This document shows positions 37,339-46,144 of a DNA stretch of 64,000 nucleotides, piece after piece. A program made the position numbers and the translations under genes. The stretch's first letter is position 1, and each line of letters opens with the position of its first letter. The DNA lies in NCBI RefSeq assembly GCF_013745115.1, contig NZ_CP051151.1, positions 1,240,001 to 1,304,000 on the forward strand, given 5' to 3'. This DNA comes from Hujiaoplasma nucleasis (GTDB taxonomy: Bacteria; Bacillota_I; Bacilli_A; Izemoplasmatales; Hujiaoplasmataceae). The notes beneath the pieces were generated by a model. That model searched no databases and was not told where the DNA came from. It saw only the letters and a list, made by a program, of their open reading frames with translations.

Positions 37339-37554
37339 ATGAAAGAATATATTAAGTTTGTTGATGATTTACCATTAATTGTAAAAGTATTATTAGCTAT
37401 TTTTGTTGGTCCGATAGTATATGGGATTTACCGTATAGCTAAGGGTAAGTTATTAATAGGTATCTTATGGATTATTTTTGGTTATTTCTTTATTTTTATT
37501 ATTGATATTGTTACTTTGGTTATGAATGGAAAAATTACTTTCTTGTTAGAATAA
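37339..37554 (+). CDS. small two-helix membrane protein
   Basis: 71 residues with AAAGGAGGATATAA before the ATG. Two hydrophobic helices (LPLIVKVLLAIFVGPIVYGI and LIGILWIIFGYFFIFIIDIV) linked by YRIAKGKL. No family recognised. Followed by a strong terminator. Confidence 0.65.
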   Translation: MKEYIKFVDDLPLIVKVLLAIFVGPIVYGIYRIAKGKLLIGILWIIFGYFFIFIIDIVTLVMNGKITFLLE

Positions 37555-37564
37555 GAAATTCAAT

Positions 37565-37598
37565 AAAAAAAGAAAATCTAAAAGGATTTTCTTTTTTT
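37565..37598. terminator. bidirectional terminator
   Basis: AAAAAAAGAAAATC, loop TAAAAG, GATTTTCTTTTTTT, between the small membrane protein and the convergent aminotransferase. Confidence 0.88.
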
Positions 37599-37608
37599 AT
37601 ATATAATT

Positions 37609-38844
37609 TTAGATATGTTTTTTGATCTTTTTAACTAATTCAGGTATATCACTAATTGGTAAAGATGAGATAGCTATTCTAATGATATCTTGCATAGCAA
37701 TCACAAAAACTCTATCTTTTTTTAAATCTTCGAAAATATTTTTATTTTTTGTAGGGACTGAAATAAAGAATCCTCCACAATAAGGCAAAATATCTAATTT
37801 ATGTGCTTCAGCTTCTTTTAAGAATAAAGCTGCGCGATCTTTTAATAATTTTCTTCCTATTTCCAATTCAGTTTTATATTTATCCAAATATTCTTTATTA
37901 TTAAATATATGATCAATAACATTCATACCTGGTTGTGAAACTGAAGAAAAGCGTCCTCTAACTGAATAATCTCCAACTCTTGTAAAGTTATCAATTACTT
38001 CTTGAGATTTAGATATACCTATTTGAGCACCAACTCTAAATCCGTACATAGAAAAACTCTTTGATCCTGAAAAAACAACAACTGCTAAAACATCATTATT
38101 TAAGTTTTTATACGTTTCAAATATTTCTCTAGAAAATTGAGTATCCTTCATTTGAAAATCGATATATGCTATATCGTGTATTAATATAACTGGATAACCT
38201 AATTCATCTACCTCATTTAAGACTTTGATAACTTCTATCCAATCTTCTTTATCCATACATAATCCTGTAGGATTATTAGCTGGATCGTTAATTAAAGTTG
38301 ATAGTCTTCCTTGTTCTTTAGCAAGTTTTAAAGCAGCTTCTCTAAAGGCTTTAATATTAAAACGACTGTTTTCATCATACATTGGATATGTCTCTAATTC
38401 AACATTTGCTTCTAAAGCAAAGTTCTTATATGGACTCCAATAATAATTTGGTAATAAAATCTTTTGGCCAAAGTCATTAAAATTAAAGAAAGTATTAGAT
38501 ATTGCACCACTACCACCAGTAGTAGGAATAATGCTGTATTTAAAATCATTTCTAATCATATCAGCATTTTTATCAAATACCCAGTTTAATACGCCTTCAG
38601 TAAAGGTTTTTTTACCTCTTACTGGCGCATAATTATATGTTTCTTCATCACTTAACATTTTTAAAACATCATCAACAACTTGATATTTAAAAACATCACC
38701 GTTTTCATGATGCAACATTCCTACAGTAGCATCAATTACATCATCGTATACTTTTTTTTGAGCTTTAGCTTCTTGTGAAATTTGTAAAATGTTTGATTCT
38801 AATCTTTTGTATTCGGCATGGCTTCCTACAATTCTCTTACTCAT
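37609..38844 (-). CDS. class I/II PLP-dependent aminotransferase
   Basis: 411 residues. Fold-type I features: NYAPVRGKKTFTEGVLNW, NDPANNPTGLCM, HDIAYIDFQ, PLP lysine in VFSGSKSFSMYGFRVGAQ and a C-terminal IRIAISSL with the carboxylate-binding Arg. It looks like aspartate/aromatic aminotransferases. Its position beside the chorismate operon makes an aromatic role attractive, but that is inference. Ribosome binding site AAGGGTGTAAAA. Confidence 0.88.
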   Translation of the reverse strand: MSKRIVGSHAEYKRLESNILQISQEAKAQKKVYDDVIDATVGMLHHENGDVFKYQVVDDVLKMLSDEETYNYAPVRGKKTFTEGVLNWVFDKNADMIRNDFKYSIIPTTGGSGAISNTFFNFNDFGQKILLPNYYWSPYKNFALEANVELETYPMYDENSRFNIKAFREAALKLAKEQGRLSTLINDPANNPTGLCMDKEDWIEVIKVLNEVDELGYPVILIHDIAYIDFQMKDTQFSREIFETYKNLNNDVLAVVVFSGSKSFSMYGFRVGAQIGISKSQEVIDNFTRVGDYSVRGRFSSVSQPGMNVIDHIFNNKEYLDKYKTELEIGRKLLKDRAALFLKEAEAHKLDILPYCGGFFISVPTKNKNIFEDLKKDRVFVIAMQDIIRIAISSLPISDIPELVKKIKKHI

Positions 38845-39044
38845 TTTTACACCCTTTTCTTGTTATATTTTTTAAAATAAAAGTTTTTTTTACTTTTATG
38901 ATACCGCTAACATATAAATTATAACATATATATTTTTTATTAAAACACTTAAATTAAAAGAAATAAAAAAATGAAAAACAAGTTTTTCAACTAAAGAGGC
39001 GAAAGCCTCTTTTTTGAATGTTAATAGTTTGATAAAATTATTGT

Positions 39045-40181
39045 ATGAATGTTTATGAATATGCAAAACAAGATGCTTATAAGATGCAGCTGCTAAAGCT
39101 GGATAAACATGTTTATGAAAACACCATTCATAAGATAGGCAATGCGCCTTTTGCTTGAGAACTAAGACATAAATACACCATTAAAGATATTTTTGTAAGA
39201 TATTGGCATAAATTTCTTGAAATGTATGCACATATTGACATTAGAGATTCTATCATTAATAATGTTAATCGGATGATTGCTTGTAAAGATTTTTCTTATG
39301 GCTATGTCTTTTATGAATGTCCTAATTGTGATCATTACCATATATCTGGTTTATCTTGTCATTCAAGGTTTTGTGCTTCTTGTGGTAAGATATATAGAGA
39401 AAGACGTGCCAATGAAATTGCTAAAAAATGTTTGAATGTACCACACAGACAGTTTGTCTTCTCTATCGCTGAAGAATTAAGAATATATTTGAGACTTTAT
39501 AGGGATCTTTATCATGAACTATTCAAAGCGGTAGATGATGTTTTTGTTTATCTTATTCAGGGTAAATCCAAAATAGCTAAAAATGATGATAGAGAATTAG
39601 GTTATATATCTTTCTTACACACTTTTGGTAGAGATTTAAAATTTAATCCTCATATACATGTCTTAATGGCTGAAAGAATCATTGATAATGATTTAAAGTT
39701 TAAAAAGTATGATTACTTTAATTTTGAGTCATTGAGAAAAGCTTTTATGAATCAGTTATTAAAAAGAATTTATCATTATTTAAAAGAGAATACTTCAAAA
39801 TATGAATTAGTGAAATTCTCTAGATTAAGAAATTATCTTTATAAACAACTCAAAGATGGTTTTTATACTTACGGTCCTAAACTTAAGAATAACACAAAGG
39901 TTTCTATTAAAAATATCACTAGATATATTGCTAGATATGCTAGACATCCAGCCATGAGTGAATCAAGAATTATTAATGTTAATTATGACAATCATACCAT
40001 CACCTATTATTATGATCCTCATGAAGATGACGGTTTAGAGAAAAATCAAAAACAGGGTAGACAATATGTGACTGAAAGTGTTTTTAAGTTCATCAAAAAA
40101 TTAATTATCCTATTTCCCAGACAATTATTTTGGAGGTGGCTAGTATGCAAAAACATTTTTCTACAAAAAAGCGTTATCTAA
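39045..40181 (+). pseudogene. IS91-like HUH transposase, copy 1 (nonsense and stop-loss)
   Basis: Zinc-finger region CPNCDHYHISGLSCHSRFCASCGK, HUH metal motif in HTFGRDLKFNPHIHVLMAE and the Tyr region ITRYIARYARHPAMSESRI identify an IS91-type rolling-circle transposase. Against copy 2, codon 38 is TGA (39156-39158) where copy 2 has AGA (Arg), truncating the N-terminus; a restart at ATG 39222 would retain the catalytic part. The normal stop has become AGA at 40119-40121, adding about 20 residues of readthrough across the start of the next gene. Confidence 0.85.
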
Positions 40182-40453
40182 CAGATGACGAAAAAAGAAA
40201 AAGAGCGATTGAGTTTAATGAATTTTGTTTAGATATTGAAAAGGTAGATGTTGAAGAATTTGTAAAAAGTGACATCTTTGATGAAACCATTGAACTAAAA
40301 TGTTTAGATTGTGGTTTTCAAGAAGAAATTGATTATGATATTGTAAGTGAATGTTGGGATACTTTTATGAGTGATTACCCTGTTTCATACTGCCTTAAAT
40401 GTAATACAAGTGATGTAGTGCCTTTGGATGTTTATAACCGCTTAAAGAAATAA
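40145..40453 (+). CDS. IS-borne small zinc-ribbon-like protein (copy 1)
   Basis: 102 residues from ATG 40145 with GGAGGTGGCTAGT before it. N-terminal basic helix (TKKRYLTDDEKRKRAIEFNE), acidic middle, and CLDC plus CLKC pairs that could bind zinc. The same gene in copy 2 differs at only 5 residues. Function unknown; being within the repeated unit it is part of the element. Confidence 0.7.
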   Translation: MQKHFSTKKRYLTDDEKRKRAIEFNEFCLDIEKVDVEEFVKSDIFDETIELKCLDCGFQEEIDYDIVSECWDTFMSDYPVSYCLKCNTSDVVPLDVYNRLKK

Positions 40454-40549
40454 GTCTTTCATCCTCATATACTTAGCCTACTCTGTAGGCTTTTTCTATT
40501 TATATCACTACTTTATTTTTTAAATACAATTTCCTATTAAAAAATAAAA

Positions 40550-40575
40550 AAGACCGATATTTAGCCATCGGTCTT
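40550..40575 (-). terminator. terminator abutting IS copy 1
   Basis: AAGACCGAT/ATCGGTCTT with an 8-base loop; on the minus strand a T-run follows, merging into the IS right end. Serves the membrane gene at 40618-41010. Confidence 0.8.
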
Positions 40576-40617
40576 CTGTAATATTTAAAACCAAAAACTT
40601 ATTCATGTCTTATGGAA

Positions 40618-41010
40618 TTAAATAAATGTGATTCCAAAAAGTTTTACACCATAGTAAAAGGTAAGGGTTGTTAAGCCCGAAAAAATAATAACCAAAGCAT
40701 TTGATTGACCCAAAGACAGATCAAGAACAACTGTCATAAGAATCAACCCTATCCATAAAAAACATGAGATAGAAAACAATATGCGTTCAATCTTTTGCTT
40801 TTCTTTACTGGACTTAACTTTTAAACAGATTAAAATAATTCCAGTTACGATAAACAAAGATATCCATATGATATTTTCACTCAGTAACTTAAATATATTT
40901 TTGATTTCCCCATAGTCATACAAAGGCCCAAAAAAGTTTTCATATATAAATATAAAGATATATAACATTAGTAATAGTTCTAATAACCATGCAACAGTGT
41001 TTTTTTTCAT
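40618..41010 (-). CDS. four-helix membrane protein, unknown
   Basis: 130 residues from ATG 41010 (AAGG a few bases upstream; an in-frame ATG 51 bases further up lacks a site). Four predicted helices: VAWLLELLLMLYIFIFIYENF, IIWISLFIVTGIILICL, ILFSISCFLWIGLILMTVVL, ALVIIFSGLTTLTFYYGVKL. No family recognised. Lies between the two IS copies. Confidence 0.6.
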   Translation of the reverse strand: MKKNTVAWLLELLLMLYIFIFIYENFFGPLYDYGEIKNIFKLLSENIIWISLFIVTGIILICLKVKSSKEKQKIERILFSISCFLWIGLILMTVVLDLSLGQSNALVIIFSGLTTLTFYYGVKLFGITFI

Positions 41011-41112
41011 TAAATGAACCTTCCCTATCACGTCATCGTTCAACAATGCTAATATAAACATATATTCTAAATCCTAAAAATCATTTCGTTAAGAGGATTT
41101 ATATGAAAAAAC

Positions 41113-41337
41113 TTAACCATTTTGTTGTATCCCATTTTCATTGATAATAAAACAACCAAAAAGTTTCCTAGATACAATTATTTGGTTGGCTTCATCATAA
41201 GACAGAAACGTTTTTGCATTCCTCAGTGAAACAGAATATATGACTGGGTCCATTTCATTCACATGCGATAACGCATTCTTAACTGAATAATATTGTTTTA
41301 ATAAACCGCTTTGATTGATAATATAAAAAACAGGCAT
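41113..41337 (-). CDS. short hypothetical protein
   Basis: 74 residues with a clear AAAGGAGACATTTT ribosome binding site. Begins MPVFYIINQSGLLKQYYSVKNAL; no membrane segment or motif. Could be a small cytoplasmic protein or the remains of a larger gene. Inside the IS-flanked region. Confidence 0.45.
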   Translation of the reverse strand: MPVFYIINQSGLLKQYYSVKNALSHVNEMDPVIYSVSLRNAKTFLSYDEANQIIVSRKLFGCFIINENGIQQNG

Positions 41338-41864
41338 AAAATGTCTCCTTTCCGATAACTATTAAGGCTATTCCTAATAAAACACGAAAAAGAGTGCTTA
41401 GATATCATATAGAAATATTGATACGTTAATATAACACAGTTTTAGTTTTTAATAACTATTTATCGCTGAAGTATAAAAGTCAGTTAATTGATGTAGGAGT
41501 AAGAAATGATAGATATAACTGATATCTTGGGTGTGGCTATGAAACTATCCAAGTACGGCCATATAGAAAGGGTTACAAAGGATTCTTATATCCCTTATAC
41601 GATTTACTATGTTTGTGAGAATAAATCAAAAACAGGCAGATAAGGTTGAATAATAAACTATGATTACATACTTATAAAGATTAAATGATTCATTATATAA
41701 TACCAATAGACAAATAATTAATTAAATTTTTATTAACTAAAATTCAAATAGATTTTGTAAACTCTAGTACTGTCAAGAATTTTGTGAACTATCATCAAAA
41801 CTATAGTTATCATTAATTTCATCTTAAATAGATTGGTATTTTCAATAATATTGAAAATATATTA
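41338..41864. other. 527-base gap in the IS-flanked region
   Basis: Contains one plausible small gene (41506-41643, listed separately) and a palindrome ATTTTCAATA/TATTGAAAAT near 41833-41852 that may end the serine hydrolase gene but lacks a T-run. The rest is AT-rich with nothing I can assign; it may be decayed insertion debris. Confidence 0.4.
41506..41643 (+). CDS. possible 45-residue protein
   Basis: ATG 41506 with GTAGGAGTAAGAA in front, ending TAA 41641-41643. Begins MIDITDILGVAMKLSKYGHI. No signal peptide; Lys/Tyr-rich. It may be a real small gene or the edge of a lost larger gene. Base composition is somewhat less AT-rich than its surroundings. Confidence 0.3.
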   Translation: MIDITDILGVAMKLSKYGHIERVTKDSYIPYTIYYVCENKSKTGR

Positions 41865-42845
41865 TTATTTGAGCATTATTTTAGATATAGGCCAAACATC
41901 ATGCTGGTTATTGGCTATTACTGTATACGATGTATTGTCTTCTAAATTATAACCACTCTCAAATGATACACCGATGTCTTCTCCTATCATTATAGGAATG
42001 AATAAATCTTTATATGGTTTTAGCCATTGGCCATAACCATAGTAAAGTTCATTTGCTTTAGCATGTGGTTTAATCATTTGATTAAATGTTTCTTTTTTAA
42101 TGATAACTCCATTGATTAAAGCATTCCAAAAGTTATGGATATCATTGACTGTAGTAAACATACCACCATCTCCACCACCAATAATTGGTAGGGAAAATAT
42201 ATTGGTTCTATTGTTTTTATCTTTTTCTATGTATCCTAAAGCTGTGTTATGCGGTAAATCATCCATTCTAAAAAAGCCTGAGTGTTTCATTTTGGCTTTT
42301 TTTAATATTTTTTCTCCTATATACTTATGATAGTTACCTGTTAGTTCTTCGATAATCATGGATAAGAAGATATAAGCACTGTTATTATAATTGAACTTTT
42401 CACCTGGTTTAAACTTCATGGATGTATGAGGCATTATTTTTAAATAGTCTGTTGGTTTTAATAGTTCATACGTTGGTATATCGATATGAATCGTATCTAC
42501 TTCTTCATCTAAGTAATCAGGTATACCTGATGTATGGGTTAAAAGATGTTTGATAGTGATTGATGAATCATAAGTATCAAAGATTTCAGGTATATACTTA
42601 AAGGCTTGGTCATCAAGATTAAGTTTACCTTCTTCAGCAAGCTTCAATATTCCTAAGGCAGTGAAGGTTTTTGTGCCTGAAGCAATACCAAATAAAGTAT
42701 CCATATTATTCTTTAGTTTATTGACCCTATCCCTATAACCCATGGCTTGTTGGAGTATTGTTTTATTGTTCTCTTTGATTGATATAACACCAGAAAAGTT
42801 ATTTTCTTTCATTGAGTTAATGATTTCATCTTTGTTTATCTTCAT
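41865..42845 (-). CDS. serine hydrolase, class C beta-lactamase / penicillin-binding-like
   Basis: 326 residues, no signal peptide. Catalytic SxxK in FGIASGTKTFTALG, second motif YNN in GEKFNYNNSAYIFL, and GGDGGMFTTVNDIHNFW. These belong to the beta-lactamase (PF00144) superfamily, which includes D-aminopeptidases and esterases. Resistance cannot be inferred. Ribosome binding site AAGGAAGAAAATA. Fifteen bases after a lipoprotein gene. Confidence 0.88.
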   Translation of the reverse strand: MKINKDEIINSMKENNFSGVISIKENNKTILQQAMGYRDRVNKLKNNMDTLFGIASGTKTFTALGILKLAEEGKLNLDDQAFKYIPEIFDTYDSSITIKHLLTHTSGIPDYLDEEVDTIHIDIPTYELLKPTDYLKIMPHTSMKFKPGEKFNYNNSAYIFLSMIIEELTGNYHKYIGEKILKKAKMKHSGFFRMDDLPHNTALGYIEKDKNNRTNIFSLPIIGGGDGGMFTTVNDIHNFWNALINGVIIKKETFNQMIKPHAKANELYYGYGQWLKPYKDLFIPIMIGEDIGVSFESGYNLEDNTSYTVIANNQHDVWPISKIMLK

Positions 42846-42859
42846 TATTTTCTTCCTTG

Positions 42860-44449
42860 TTATTGACCAATGACTATGGTTTGATCAGTCAAATAGATAA
42901 TTAATTCATCCTGATGCTTTTCAAAAGATAAGTAGTTGTATAATTTAGCGTCTTCTATTTCTATCACTTTATCAGGACTTGTTTGTCCTAATTTATAAAC
43001 CATTAAATAAAGTGATGTTTCATCTGTTCCTATTACATATATCTTATCATTAAGTATGATTGTCCTTGATAAAAATGAATGTGTCTCACCATCTATTATG
43101 GCTTGCAACTTATATTCTTCAACTTCATCACCAAACAAAGCATAATAATTAGAATGTTCATCATCAGAATTATTTAACTCATGTTTTTGATAAGTCATTA
43201 ACAATTGATCTTCATGAATTGTTGAGTCAGAGTAATCATAATAATACATTGCTTCTGTATCATAATCATTTTCTATAAAACTTAACTCTTGACTATCTAA
43301 GTCATAAACATATAAACGTGTTGCCCTGTATCCTAATAAAAAGACTTTATTGTTTTTAACATCAAGAAACTTAACAGTTTCTTCAAATTCAATGTATATG
43401 GGTTCTTCATTATCATTAAGCTTGCTGATTTCAAACAACATCTTATCTTGATGGTTTATAGACAAAATCCAATACTTTGTAACTAAGTAATCATTTTCTA
43501 TAAACGCACTCATAGGTAGATAAGCTTCATCAATATCTGCTGGTCTTTCAATCACTTGTGTATTAGAAAATTCATCATCTTCATATATAAATGGTTGATT
43601 ATCATGTCTTAAATAATCGGGTTTTCCCATGAGTACCTGATCTTCATATGCAAATAAACCACCATCATAATTTTTATATAAAGATGTTGAATCATTTATA
43701 TCACTAAATGATAGTAAAGTGCTTTTAAATTCATATGTATTTAAATCATACAAATCAAGATAGACATGTTCTTCAAATGAATCATATGACCATTCGCTTG
43801 TCTCAACCAATATATGATCTCCTGATACTAGGAACATTTGTTCATTGAAGCTTCTTTGGCTTTCTTGTGTAATGGTGATTTCTTCATAGAAATCATCATC
43901 ACTCAAATCATATATATCAATGGATAATCCTTGGTCATTATCAAGAACAGCTGGCAGATAAAGTTTATGATCATAAATAGAAAATATGGTTTCAGGAGAT
44001 AACCATATCCTATCTTCAGGCATGATTTCTCTATAATCCTCTAACTCATTACCTTCATAGATTCTAATAGATACAATGTTATTATTTGCAAATGGATCCA
44101 TCAAAAATAATACCTTATATTCATCACTTGATATAAGTTTCGTTCTATAACCATATGAATTAGAATGCCTTAAATGGCTTGTGTATATAGGATGAATATC
44201 ATAAGATTGATTATGATTAATTTCATCTTTAGAAGTCGACCAATATAAAAATTGACGACCTTCAATTTCATCAGGTTCAGGATAAGTAATATTATCTATA
44301 TCTAAATCACTATGATTATCAATAGTCTCAATCACTTGGTTATTTGCATTATAAAAATTAATCACTGGGTCATTCTCTTGACCATCACAAGCAATTAAAA
44401 AGATAGATAAAAATAGAGTTGTTAAAACAAGTAATTTTTTTATAATCAA
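42860..44449 (-). CDS. lipoprotein with propeller-like repeats
   Basis: 529 residues, TTG start with GGGGG seven bases before. Lipobox LIAC, Cys about 21. A short InlB/Flg_new-like segment (YPEPDEIEGRQFLYWSTSKDE) follows, then a long Asp/Tyr/Glu-rich region with recurring DxxxYxLPA/DxYDLxxxE strands that suggests a beta-propeller. Surface-exposed, function unknown. Likely co-transcribed with the serine hydrolase downstream. It lies immediately before IS copy 2. Confidence 0.7.
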   Translation of the reverse strand: MIIKKLLVLTTLFLSIFLIACDGQENDPVINFYNANNQVIETIDNHSDLDIDNITYPEPDEIEGRQFLYWSTSKDEINHNQSYDIHPIYTSHLRHSNSYGYRTKLISSDEYKVLFLMDPFANNNIVSIRIYEGNELEDYREIMPEDRIWLSPETIFSIYDHKLYLPAVLDNDQGLSIDIYDLSDDDFYEEITITQESQRSFNEQMFLVSGDHILVETSEWSYDSFEEHVYLDLYDLNTYEFKSTLLSFSDINDSTSLYKNYDGGLFAYEDQVLMGKPDYLRHDNQPFIYEDDEFSNTQVIERPADIDEAYLPMSAFIENDYLVTKYWILSINHQDKMLFEISKLNDNEEPIYIEFEETVKFLDVKNNKVFLLGYRATRLYVYDLDSQELSFIENDYDTEAMYYYDYSDSTIHEDQLLMTYQKHELNNSDDEHSNYYALFGDEVEEYKLQAIIDGETHSFLSRTIILNDKIYVIGTDETSLYLMVYKLGQTSPDKVIEIEDAKLYNYLSFEKHQDELIIYLTDQTIVIGQ

Positions 44450-44610
44450 AATATACCCCCACTAGACTATATTATAATTGTAAAAACCCTTATATACAAG
44501 GCTATCCCTAATATTAAGAGACAAATTTTTAAAAAAATGAAAAACAAGTTTTTCAACTAAAGAGGCGAAAGCCTCTTTTTTGAATGTTAATAGTTTGATA
44601 AAATTATTGT

Positions 44611-45685
44611 ATGAATGTTTATGAATATGCAAAACAAGATGCTTATAAGATGCAGCTGCTAAAGCTGGATAAACATGTTTATGAAAACACCATTCATAAG
44701 ATAGGCAATGCGCCTTTTGCTAGAGAACTAAGACATAAATACACCATTAAAGATATTTTTGTAAGATACTGGTATAAATTTCTTGAAATGTATGCACATA
44801 TTGACATTAGAGAATATCATTAATAATGTTAATCGGATGATTGCTTGTAAAGATTTTTCTTATGGCTATGTCTTTTATGAATGTCCTAATTGTGATCATT
44901 ACCATATATCTGGTTTATCTTGTCATTCAAGGTTTTGTGCTTCTTGTGGGAAGATATATAGAGAAAGATGTGCCAATGAAATTGCTAAAAAATGTTTGAA
45001 TGTACCACACAGACAGTTTGTCTTCTCTATCGCTGAAGAATTAAGAATAAATTTTAGACTTTATAGGAATCTATATCATGAACTATTCAAAGCGGTAGAT
45101 GATGTTTTTGTTTATCTTATTCAGGGTAAATCAAAAATAGCTAAAAATGATGATAGAGAATTAGGTTATATATCTTTCTTACACACTTTTGGTAGAGATT
45201 TAAAATTTAATCCTCATATACATGTCTTAATGGCTGAAAGAATCATTGATAATGATTTAAAGTTTAAAAAGTATGATTACTTTAATTTTGAGTCATTGGG
45301 AAAAGCTTTTATGAATCAATTATTAAAAAGAATTTATCATTATTTAAAAGAGAATACTTCAAAATATGAATTAGTGAAATTCTCTAGATTAAGAAATTAT
45401 CTTTATAAACAACTCAAAGATGGTTTTTATACTTACGGTCCTAAACTTAAGAATAACACAAAGGTTTCTATTAAAAATATCACTAGATATATTGCTAGAT
45501 ATGCTGGACATCCAGCCATGAGTGAATCAAGAATTATTAATGTTAATTATGACAATCATACCATCACGTATTATTATGATCCTCATGAAGATGACGGTTT
45601 AGAGAAAAATCAAAAACAGGGTAGACAATATGTGACTGAAAGTGTTTTTAAGTTCATCAAAAAATTAATTATCCTATTTCCCTGA
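44611..45685 (+). pseudogene. IS91-like HUH transposase, copy 2 (frameshift)
   Basis: N-terminal fragment 44611-44823 (intact Arg codon where copy 1 has TGA). A 2-base deletion near 44813-44816 (copy 1 GAGATTCTATC, copy 2 GAGAATATC) shifts frame, and the rest continues in another frame to the TGA at 45683-45685. Zinc, HUH and Tyr motifs are otherwise the same. Neither copy can make the whole protein. Confidence 0.85.
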
Positions 45686-45708
45686 TAATTATTTTGGAGG
45701 TGGCTAGT

Positions 45709-46017
45709 ATGCCAAAACATTTTTCTACAAAAAAGCGTTATCTAACAGATGACGAAAAAAGAAAAAGAGCGATTGAGTTTAATGAATTTTGTTTAGATAT
45801 TGAAAAGGTAGATGTTGAAGAATTTGTAAAAAGTGACATCTTTGATGAAACCATTGAACTAAAATGTTTAGATTGTGGTTTTCAAGAAGAAATTGATTAT
45901 GATATTGTAAGTGAATGTTGGGATTCTTTTATGAGTAATTACCCTGTTTCATACTGCCCTAAATGTAATACAGGTGATGTAGTTCCTTTAGATGTTTATA
46001 ACCGCTTAAAGAAATAA
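45709..46017 (+). CDS. IS-borne small zinc-ribbon-like protein (copy 2)
   Basis: 102 residues from ATG 45709 after GGAGGTGGCTAGT. CLDC and CPKC pairs are kept. Intact in both copies although the transposase is broken in both. Confidence 0.7.
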   Translation: MPKHFSTKKRYLTDDEKRKRAIEFNEFCLDIEKVDVEEFVKSDIFDETIELKCLDCGFQEEIDYDIVSECWDSFMSNYPVSYCPKCNTGDVVPLDVYNRLKK

Positions 46018-46112
46018 GTCTTTTAACTTCATATACTCAGCCTACACTTGTGGGCTTTTTCTATTTATATCACTACTTTATTTTTTAAATACAATTTCCT
46101 ATTAAAAAATAA

Positions 46113-46134
46113 AAGGATATTTTTCAATATCCTT
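46113..46134 (-). terminator. dnaN terminator abutting IS copy 2
   Basis: AAGGATATT/AATATCCTT, loop TTTC; on the minus strand TTTTATTTTTT follows and runs into the IS right end. Eleven bases after the dnaN stop. Confidence 0.8.
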
Positions 46135-46144
46135 AATTACTTAA

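Larger units (their letters stand above)
38964..40549 (+). mobile_element. IS91-like insertion sequence, copy 1 (degenerate)
   Basis: Limits come from alignment with the second copy at 44530-46114. The left end carries two hairpins: GAAAAAC/GTTTTTC, and AAAGAGGC/GCCTCTTT with a GAAA loop (38993-39012). The right end carries AGCCTAC/GTAGGCT. No terminal inverted repeat. Contents: a HUH transposase remnant and a 102-residue second gene. About 1586 bp, same direction as copy 2. Confidence 0.85.
44530..46114 (+). mobile_element. IS91-like insertion sequence, copy 2 (degenerate)
   Basis: Near-identical to copy 1 across 1585 bases, with the same end hairpins (GAGGC/GCCTC with GAAA loop; AGCCTAC/GTGGGCT, where a substitution keeps pairing by G-U). 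Same orientation as copy 1; right end abuts the dnaN terminator. Confidence 0.85.

Noticed and set aside
39156-39158. TGA in the IS91-like transposase read as tryptophan (mycoplasma code)
   Set aside because: TGA ends many genes here (20033-20035; 33532-33534 overlapping the aroC start) and the other IS copy has AGA, so it is a nonsense mutation.
41776-41795. Sequence TGTCAAGAATTTTGTGAAC resembling an IS terminal repeat
   Set aside because: Single short occurrence with no partner or transposase nearby; too weak to call a remnant.
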